DNA from: Azospirillum brasilense
GTDB lineage: Bacteria > Pseudomonadota > Alphaproteobacteria > Rickettsiales > UBA3002
Length of the DNA stretch: 64,000 nucleotides
Direction of reading: 5' to 3'
NCBI GenBank assembly: GCA_003241645.1
Contig: QFOX01000003.1
Coordinates: forward strand, 1-64,000
The notes under the pieces are model-generated. The model worked only from the letters and a program-made list of their open reading frames with translations. It did no database searches and had not been told where the DNA came from. Position 1 is the stretch's first letter, and the number at the start of each line of letters is the position of its first letter. Positions 58,514 to 64,000 of the stretch are shown here, in pieces. The translations under genes were made by a program, and so were the position numbers.

Positions 58514-60808
58514 TTGGCAAGCATCATCCCCATTGATCCAGCGATGTCGGCGCTTCAGGCGCCCATCCTGTTGTTGCGCAAAGTGCGCGACGCGATGATG
58601 GCGCCGAGTGACTCTGCCCAAGGCCGGCTCGACACGCTGGTGAAGACCATCGCCGAAGCGCTGCAATCCGATGTGTGCTCGATCTACCTCGCGCGGCCGG
58701 GCGATATTCTGGAACTGTTCGCCAGCCATGGCCTGAAACGCGACGCGGTGCATGTGACCCGCCTGCGCGTGGGCGAGGGGCTGGTGGGCGAGGTCGCCGC
58801 CAGCGGGCTGGACCTCAACCTTGCCGACCCGGCCAAGCACCCCAAATTCGCTTACCGCCCGGAAACCGGCGAGGAAATTTACAATAGCTTCATCGGCGTG
58901 CCGCTGCTGCACAGCCACCGCACCATCGGCGTGCTGGTGGTGCAAAGCAAGGCCGCGCGCACTTATTCCGACGAGCTGGCCGAAGTGCTGCACGCGGTGG
59001 CCATGGTCATTTCCGAACTGGCCATCGGCAGCAAGGTGGTGGACCTTTACGAGATCACCGGCACCGAACACCCGACCCTGCAATCGCAGCAGATCACCGG
59101 GCAGACGCTGGCGGGCGGCATTGCCAAAGCACCCATCGTGCTGCACCGCCCGAAGATCGAGATCACCAAGCTGGTGAGCGACTCGCCGGACGAGGAGGAG
59201 CGGCGCTTCCACAACGCGCTCGCGTCGCTGCAGGAATCGGTGGATGCGATGATCACCGCCAGCGGGCTGGAAGAGGGCTCCGACCACCGCGATATTCTCG
59301 AAAGCTACCGCCTGTTCTCGCAGGACCGTGGGTGGATCGACCGCATCGTCGAAGCCATCCACACCGGCCTCACCGCCGAGGCTGCGGTGCGCAAAGTGCA
59401 GGAAGAAATGCACGCGCGCCTGAGCCAGATCACCAGCGTGTACATTCAGGAGCGCATCCACGATCTGGAGGACCTCTCCGAGCGGCTGCTGTACCACTTG
59501 CAGGGCATCAACCCTTCGGCGGCGCAGGGCGTGCTGCCGGATTCGTTCATTCTGGTGGCCGCGTCGCTGGGCCCGGCCGAACTGCTGGAATACGATGCGT
59601 CGCGCATCAAGGGCGTCATCATGGCGGAAGGCACGCCGACGAGCCATGTCGCCATCATTGCGCGGATGATGGATATTCCCATGATCGGCCGGGTCGAGAG
59701 CATTCTCACCATGGTGCAGCCGGGTGATCTGTGCGTGGTGCAGGGCGACCAGGGCCAGGTCTATGTGCGCCCGCCGGAAGATATTGAGGCCGCGGTGGAT
59801 GCCGAGATCGCCGCGCGCGCCTTCCAGACCGCCATCTATGCCGCCACGCGCGACCTGCCCGCCGAAACGAAAGATGGCGAGCGCATTTCGCTGAATTTGA
59901 ACCTCGGGCTTTTCGTCAATCCCGACCACCTCGCCGCGCCCGACGTGGATGGGGTGGGCCTGTTCCGCACCGAGCTGCCCTACATGGCCAGCCGCGAACT
60001 GCCCACGGTGGAAGAGCAGCAGCGCATCTACCGCGACGCGATCGAGAAGGCGCGGGGCAAGAAAGTCATTTTCCGCGCGTTCGATATTGGTGGGGATAAG
60101 CAGGTTCCCTACATCCAGACCGAGGACGAGGAAAACCCCGCCATGGGCTGGCGTGCTACACGCATCGGGCTGGATCGTCCGGTCATCCTGCGCCAGCAGT
60201 TCCGCGCGCTCATTCGCGCCGCCGCGGGCGAACAGCTCTATGTCATGTTCCCCTTCATTGCCGAGGTGAGCGAGTTCGACGCCGTGAAGCTGTTGCTGCA
60301 GCGCGAACTGCAACGCGCCAAGGACGAGGGCATCACCCCGCCCAAGGCCGTCAAGACCGGCACCATGCTGGAGATCCCGTCGTTGCTGTTCCAACTGCCG
60401 GAACTGTGCGAGCGGGTGGATTTCATCTCCATCGGCAGCAACGACCTACTGCAGTTCCTGTTCGCGTGCGACCGGGGCTCGTCGAAAGTGGGTGGGCGTT
60501 ACGACCCGCTGAACCCTATCGTCATGCGCGCCATCCAGTCCATCGCCACCACCGCCGCCGAATACAAAGTCGAGCTGGGCTTCTGCGGTGACATGGCCAC
60601 CCGCCCGCTGGATGCGATGGCGCTGATCGCCTGCGGCGTGCGCGCGCTGTCCATGCCGCCAGCGTCCATCGGCCCGGTGAAAGCCATGCTGCGCAGCATG
60701 GATGTGCGCGCCATGCGCAGCTACCTCGATTACGTCTGCACCGAGCCGCTGCACACCATCCGCCCGGCGCTGGAGCGCTTTGCCCGCGACCACGGCGTGG
60801 AAGTGTAG
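58514..60808 (+). CDS. ptsP: Phosphoenolpyruvate-protein phosphotransferase PtsP (EI-Ntr)
   Basis: 764 residues. First enzyme of the nitrogen phosphotransferase system: takes phosphate from PEP to NPr. An N-terminal GAF domain (about 25-165: DVCSIYLARPGDILELFASH) is followed by the EI HPr-binding part. The phosphohistidine domain has GTPTSHVAIIARMMDIPMIG with His378, and the PEP-binding barrel has GLFRTELPYMASRELPTVEE, then FRAFDIGGDKQVPYI and GFCGDMATRPLDAMALIACG. Full length. TTG start with AGGTGA 5 bases upstream; an ATG 10 codons later is the alternative. It probably senses glutamine or nitrogen state through GAF. Confidence 0.97.
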   Translation: MASIIPIDPAMSALQAPILLLRKVRDAMMAPSDSAQGRLDTLVKTIAEALQSDVCSIYLARPGDILELFASHGLKRDAVHVTRLRVGEGLVGEVAASGLDLNLADPAKHPKFAYRPETGEEIYNSFIGVPLLHSHRTIGVLVVQSKAARTYSDELAEVLHAVAMVISELAIGSKVVDLYEITGTEHPTLQSQQITGQTLAGGIAKAPIVLHRPKIEITKLVSDSPDEEERRFHNALASLQESVDAMITASGLEEGSDHRDILESYRLFSQDRGWIDRIVEAIHTGLTAEAAVRKVQEEMHARLSQITSVYIQERIHDLEDLSERLLYHLQGINPSAAQGVLPDSFILVAASLGPAELLEYDASRIKGVIMAEGTPTSHVAIIARMMDIPMIGRVESILTMVQPGDLCVVQGDQGQVYVRPPEDIEAAVDAEIAARAFQTAIYAATRDLPAETKDGERISLNLNLGLFVNPDHLAAPDVDGVGLFRTELPYMASRELPTVEEQQRIYRDAIEKARGKKVIFRAFDIGGDKQVPYIQTEDEENPAMGWRATRIGLDRPVILRQQFRALIRAAAGEQLYVMFPFIAEVSEFDAVKLLLQRELQRAKDEGITPPKAVKTGTMLEIPSLLFQLPELCERVDFISIGSNDLLQFLFACDRGSSKVGGRYDPLNPIVMRAIQSIATTAAEYKVELGFCGDMATRPLDAMALIACGVRALSMPPASIGPVKAMLRSMDVRAMRSYLDYVCTEPLHTIRPALERFARDHGVEV

Positions 60809-60861
60809 CCACCCGCATGCTGCCGCTTGCACGTGCGCGCGTAATTCACTAAAACCGCGCC

Positions 60862-61722
60862 ATGAGTGCTCACACCCCCATGCGTTTGCCGGATCATTTG
60901 TCGCGTGCCGATATCGGCGCTTACATGCGCGACCTGCGCCGCCATTACGGCCTGAGCGAGCAGGACGTGTCGGAACGGCTGCATATCCGCGCGAAATACG
61001 TGACCGCGATCGAAGAAGCGAATTTCGACGCGATGCCCGGCAAAGCCTATGCGCGCGGCTATGTGCACACCTACGCTGAATTTCTGGGGCTGGATGCCGA
61101 CCATGTGGTCGAGCGCTGCTTCGGCGCCGAGCTGGCGCGCGAGGTGCAGGCCCACACCCTGCCGGATTCCACGCGCTGGACCATGGCGTCGCGCCGCAAT
61201 GGCAGCATGGCGTTGGTGGTGCTGGTGGTGGCGGCGCTGGGCTATTTCCTGTTCTTCAACGGCGACGATGCACCGCAGCAAAACCAGCCGGATGTGGCGA
61301 GCGTGCCCGCCGTGCCGGAGGAATATCTGGAAAGCATGCGCACGCAGCTGATGCCCACGCGCGACACGTTCGATTGCCTCGTTGCCGAGCGCACGCTTGG
61401 CTGCTTCAGCGCGCAGCGCGTCACCCGCCAATGGGTGAACCCGCATGCCGTGCCCGACATGGCCCCTGCCGCGGTGGAGCCGGATGCTTCGCCGCTGGGC
61501 GAGGACGCTGCCGCTGCTGAAAACGAGGCGCAGGACGAAGCAGAAAAACCCGCACCCAAGGCCGCATCCGAAGCACCGAAGGATCTCGCGGCGGAGCTGA
61601 AGAAAAAGCAAACGAACGCCGATACCAAGGCGGAAAACGCACCCGCGAAAAAGCCGGACGCCACGGCCGAAGAAGACACGCCCGCAGAGAAAAAAGAAGA
61701 CGCGACCGAGGAGCAGGAATGA
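60862..61722 (+). CDS. RodZ-like helix-turn-helix membrane protein
   Basis: 286 residues. An N-terminal HTH of the RodZ type (DIGAYMRDLRRHYGLSEQDV, then YVTAIEEANFDAMPGKAYAR) is followed by a single transmembrane helix (about 115-133, SMALVVLVVAALGYFLFF). The periplasmic part has two cysteines near FDCLVAERTLGCFS and a long charged tail rich in Glu, Lys and Ala (PAKKPDATAEEDTPAEKKED). RodZ links MreB to the cell-wall machine; here the conserved C-terminal beta domain is not obvious, so the tail may replace it. It lies just upstream of ispG, as in many Alphaproteobacteria. The stop overlaps the ispG start. Confidence 0.88.
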   Translation: MSAHTPMRLPDHLSRADIGAYMRDLRRHYGLSEQDVSERLHIRAKYVTAIEEANFDAMPGKAYARGYVHTYAEFLGLDADHVVERCFGAELAREVQAHTLPDSTRWTMASRRNGSMALVVLVVAALGYFLFFNGDDAPQQNQPDVASVPAVPEEYLESMRTQLMPTRDTFDCLVAERTLGCFSAQRVTRQWVNPHAVPDMAPAAVEPDASPLGEDAAAAENEAQDEAEKPAPKAASEAPKDLAAELKKKQTNADTKAENAPAKKPDATAEEDTPAEKKEDATEEQE

Positions 61723-62939
61723 TGCGCCGCGTGTCGCATGCAGGGCGCATTGGCCATGTCGCCATCGGTGGTGATGCGCCCATCGTGGTGCAATCCATGA
61801 CCAACACCGACACGGCCGACGTGGCCGCCACCATCGCACAGGTCAAGCTGCTGGCGGATGCGGGCTCGGAGCTGGTGCGCATTACCGTGAACAACGAAGC
61901 CGCCGCGCGCGGCGTGGCCCCCATCCGCGAGGGGTTGGACGCGCTGGGTTGCAATGTGCCGCTGGTGGGCGATTTCCATTATAACGGTCACCGCCTGCTG
62001 ACGAGCTTTCCCGAAATGGCGCAGGCGCTGGCGAAATACCGCATCAACCCCGGCAATGTTGGCTTCGGCGAGAAAATGGACAGCCAGTTCTCGCAGATGA
62101 TCGAGATCGCGCTGCATAACGATAAGCCTGTGCGCATCGGCGTGAACTGGGGCTCGATGGATCAGGCGCTGTTGGCGAAACTGATGGACGCGAACGCGGT
62201 CCTGCCGCAGCCGAAAGAAGCCGAACAAGTGGCGCGCGACGCGCTCGTGCAATCGGCGCTCAATAACGCCGCGCGCGCCGAAGCGCTGGGCATGGCACCG
62301 GGGAATATTTTCCTCTCGGCCAAGGTCAGCCGTGTGCAGGACCTCATCGCGGTCTACCGCGCGCTCGCGGCGCAATGCCGTTATGCGCTGCATCTTGGCC
62401 TCACCGAGGCGGGCATGGGCAGCAAAGGCATCGTCGCCTCCAGCGCCGCACTCGCTGTGCTGCTGCAGGAAGGCATCGGCGATACGATCCGCATTTCACT
62501 GACGCCCGAGCCGAATGGCGACCGCCGTCAGGAGGTCATCGTGGCGCAGGAATTGCTGCAGACCATGGGGCTGCGCAATTTCACGCCGCTGGTCACGGCG
62601 TGCCCGGGCTGCGGCCGCACCACCAGCACCTATTTCCAGGAACTGGCCGACGATATCCAGAAATACCTGCGCGCGCGCATGCCCGTATGGGGCAAGGAAT
62701 ATCCGGGGGCGGAGGCCATGAACGTGGCGGTCATGGGCTGCATCGTCAACGGCCCGGGCGAAAGCAAGCACGCGCATATCGGCATTTCCTTGCCCGGCAC
62801 GGGCGAATCGCCGGTGGCCCCGGTGTTCGAGGATGGCGTGAAGGTCGCCACTTTGCGCGGCGACAGCATCGCCGAGGAATTCAAGGCGCGGCTCGAAGCC
62901 TACGTGGCGCGAAAATTCGGACATCCCAAGGCGGCCTGA
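61719..62939 (+). CDS. ispG: 4-hydroxy-3-methylbut-2-enyl-diphosphate synthase IspG
   Basis: 406 residues. Iron-sulfur enzyme of the MEP isoprenoid pathway (MEcPP to HMBPP). Signatures: the TIM-barrel start PIVVQSMTNTDTADVAATIA, LVRITVNNEAAARGV, and the cluster cysteines in TACPGCGRTTSTYFQEL and VMGCIVNGPGESKHAHIG. Full length. The ATG is doubled (ATGATG) and overlaps the RodZ-like stop; either may start. A family A repeat begins 2 bases after the stop. Confidence 0.97.
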   Translation: MMRRVSHAGRIGHVAIGGDAPIVVQSMTNTDTADVAATIAQVKLLADAGSELVRITVNNEAAARGVAPIREGLDALGCNVPLVGDFHYNGHRLLTSFPEMAQALAKYRINPGNVGFGEKMDSQFSQMIEIALHNDKPVRIGVNWGSMDQALLAKLMDANAVLPQPKEAEQVARDALVQSALNNAARAEALGMAPGNIFLSAKVSRVQDLIAVYRALAAQCRYALHLGLTEAGMGSKGIVASSAALAVLLQEGIGDTIRISLTPEPNGDRRQEVIVAQELLQTMGLRNFTPLVTACPGCGRTTSTYFQELADDIQKYLRARMPVWGKEYPGAEAMNVAVMGCIVNGPGESKHAHIGISLPGTGESPVAPVFEDGVKVATLRGDSIAEEFKARLEAYVARKFGHPKAA

Positions 62940-62941
62940 TC

Positions 62942-63025
62942 GTCATTGCGAGCAAACTGCGAAGCAATCCAGTCCTGAGAGCCCGTATCCCTGGATTGCC
63001 GCGTCGCTTCGCTCCTCGCAATGAC
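62942..63025. repeat. Family A palindromic repeat, copy A3
   Basis: 84 bases from GTCATTGCGAG to CTCGCAATGAC with inner arms GCAATCCAG and CTGGATTGCCGCGTCGCTTC, between ispG and hisS. After it, about 125 bases (63026-63151) carry no gene. Confidence 0.92.
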
Positions 63026-63151
63026 GTATTATATGCTTGCCAGCCGCATTCCACCCGGCTAACAACCAAGCACCGCATGCAAGGGCGTGCGTGGAAGAAG
63101 CAGGCGAGCGACGCCGCTTCGCCAACCTAGGATAAGTGAATTGAAACGTTA

Positions 63152-64000
63152 ATGGCCCAAGCCCTCCAACCCGTTCGCGGCACGCACGACCTGCTGGCCG
63201 ATGATTTCGCCGCCCACCAACACGTGGCGCTTACCGCGCAGGCCATTGCCCAGCGCTATGGCTATGGCCGGGTGGATACGCCCATTTTTGAATTCTCCGA
63301 AGTGTTCCACCGCGCCGTTGGCGAAACCTCGGACATCGTGTCGAAAGAAACCTACAGCTTCACCGACCGTGGCGGCGAAAGCCTGACGCTGCGGCCGGAA
63401 TTCACCGCCGCCATCGTGCGCAGCTACATCAGCAACGGGCTGCAGCAATTCGCGCCGTACAAATGCTTCTACCATGGCCCGGCCTTCCGCTACGAGCGCC
63501 CGCAGAAGGGCCGCCTGCGCCAGTTCCACCAGATCGGGGCGGAGCTGCTGGGCGCGTCGGAGCCGACGGCGGATATCGAGATCATCGCGCTGGGCATGCA
63601 TATCCTTGAATCGCTGGGTTTGAGCCAGTCCGTGCAGCTGGAGATCAATTCGCTGGGCGACGCTGAATCGCGCAGCAATTACCGCAACCAGCTGGTCGAT
63701 TATTTGCAGGGCCACCGCAGCAGCCTGTCGGAAGATAGCCTGAAACGGCTGGAGAAAAATCCGCTGCGCATCCTCGATTCGAAGGACGAGGGCGACCGCG
63801 CCATCATCGCCGAAGCACCGAACCTGCACGACGCGTTCAACGATGCGTCGAAGGCGTTCTTCGCCCGCGTGCTGGAAGGGCTCGCCAGCCTGAACATCAC
63901 CCCGGTCATCAACACCAAGCTGGTGCGCGGGCTGGATTATTATTCGCACACCGTGTTCGAGGTGACGACCACGCAGCTGGGTGCGCAAGGCACCGTGCTT
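63152..64000 (+). CDS. hisS: Histidyl-tRNA synthetase, 3'-truncated by the window edge
   Basis: 283 codons present of about 410-420. Class II synthetase: the N-terminal PVRGTHDLLADDF, motif 1 region YGYGRVDTPIFEFSEVFHRA, SLTLRPEFTAAIVRSY, motif 2 YHGPAFRYERPQKGRLRQFH (HisRS-specific) and QIGAELLGASEPTADIEIIA. LVRGLDYYSHTVFEVTT is the histidine-binding loop near the end. The frame is open to base 64000. ATG start; the upstream ribosome site is weak. It follows ispG, as often in proteobacteria. Confidence 0.97.
   Translation, partial: MAQALQPVRGTHDLLADDFAAHQHVALTAQAIAQRYGYGRVDTPIFEFSEVFHRAVGETSDIVSKETYSFTDRGGESLTLRPEFTAAIVRSYISNGLQQFAPYKCFYHGPAFRYERPQKGRLRQFHQIGAELLGASEPTADIEIIALGMHILESLGLSQSVQLEINSLGDAESRSNYRNQLVDYLQGHRSSLSEDSLKRLEKNPLRILDSKDEGDRAIIAEAPNLHDAFNDASKAFFARVLEGLASLNITPVINTKLVRGLDYYSHTVFEVTTTQLGAQGTVL

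Noticed and set aside
57434..60394. 986-codon minus-strand open frame opposite the oxygenase and ptsP
   Set aside because: Same cause: both plus-strand genes have unmistakable motifs, while this frame has none and crosses a gene boundary.

Overview
The window is a dense, GC-rich stretch (roughly 60% by eye, not computed) of a bacterial chromosome. Gene content and order point to an alphaproteobacterium. The clues are fabG-acpP-fabF-mltG, secA-foldase-argJ-mutT, ahcY followed by a DivL-like PAS histidine kinase, lysC beside ptsP, RodZ-like/ispG/hisS, and UbiG for ubiquinone. The lineage cannot be fixed more precisely from sequence alone. No prophage, insertion sequence, CRISPR array, toxin-antitoxin pair or secretion cluster was seen. 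Nearly every gene is housekeeping or a small conserved hypothetical.

Layout. 1-4 kb: end of fabG, acpP, fabF, a glycine-zipper protein and mltG. 4-10 kb: msrB, an OmpA-type protein, a LysR regulator, an alpha/beta-hydrolase-like protein, folD, a RelA/SpoT-like HD protein and a ferredoxin-NADP reductase. 10-18 kb: acyl-CoA ligase, MurG-like glycosyltransferase, ahcY, the DivL-like kinase and a small hypothetical. 18-30 kb: purU, YggT, a pilin-like protein, gltA, mutY, thiC, an AT-rich foreign-looking membrane gene, a HerA-like ATPase with DUF2256, mscL, tRNA-Gly and creA. 30-36 kb: a beta-oxidation operon (thiolase, FadN-type protein, acyl-CoA dehydrogenase). 36-44 kb: a 649-residue protein with peptidoglycan-binding-like repeats, a Nudix-like protein, rnd, aspS and an IMPase-family phosphatase. 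44-53 kb: secA, foldase, argJ, mutT, a methyltransferase, comF and a nitrilase-family protein. 53-64 kb: ubiG, a TPR-methyltransferase, a GNAT enzyme, lysC, an NlpC/P60-like protein, an FMN oxygenase, ptsP, a RodZ-like protein, ispG and the start of hisS.

The genes serve fatty-acid synthesis and degradation, one-carbon and methyl-cycle metabolism (folD, purU, ahcY, thiC), cell-envelope work (mltG, OmpA, mscL, secA, RodZ-like) and translation (aspS, hisS, tRNA-Gly).

The most striking feature is a set of four dispersed, palindrome-rich repeat families. Family C lies inside two conserved enzymes, the ferredoxin-NADP reductase and MutY. It is read through without a stop in two different reading frames, much like the Rickettsia palindromic elements, and a partial third copy is intergenic. 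Family A (three copies of about 85 bp) fills intergenic spaces and supplies the apparent mutY start codon. Family B occurs once and family D twice. Other points of note are tyrosine in place of the phospho-acceptor histidine in the DivL-like kinase, a strong internal start for a separate aspartokinase beta subunit, a histone-H1-like tail on citrate synthase, and a RelA/SpoT-like HD protein with two altered active-site residues.
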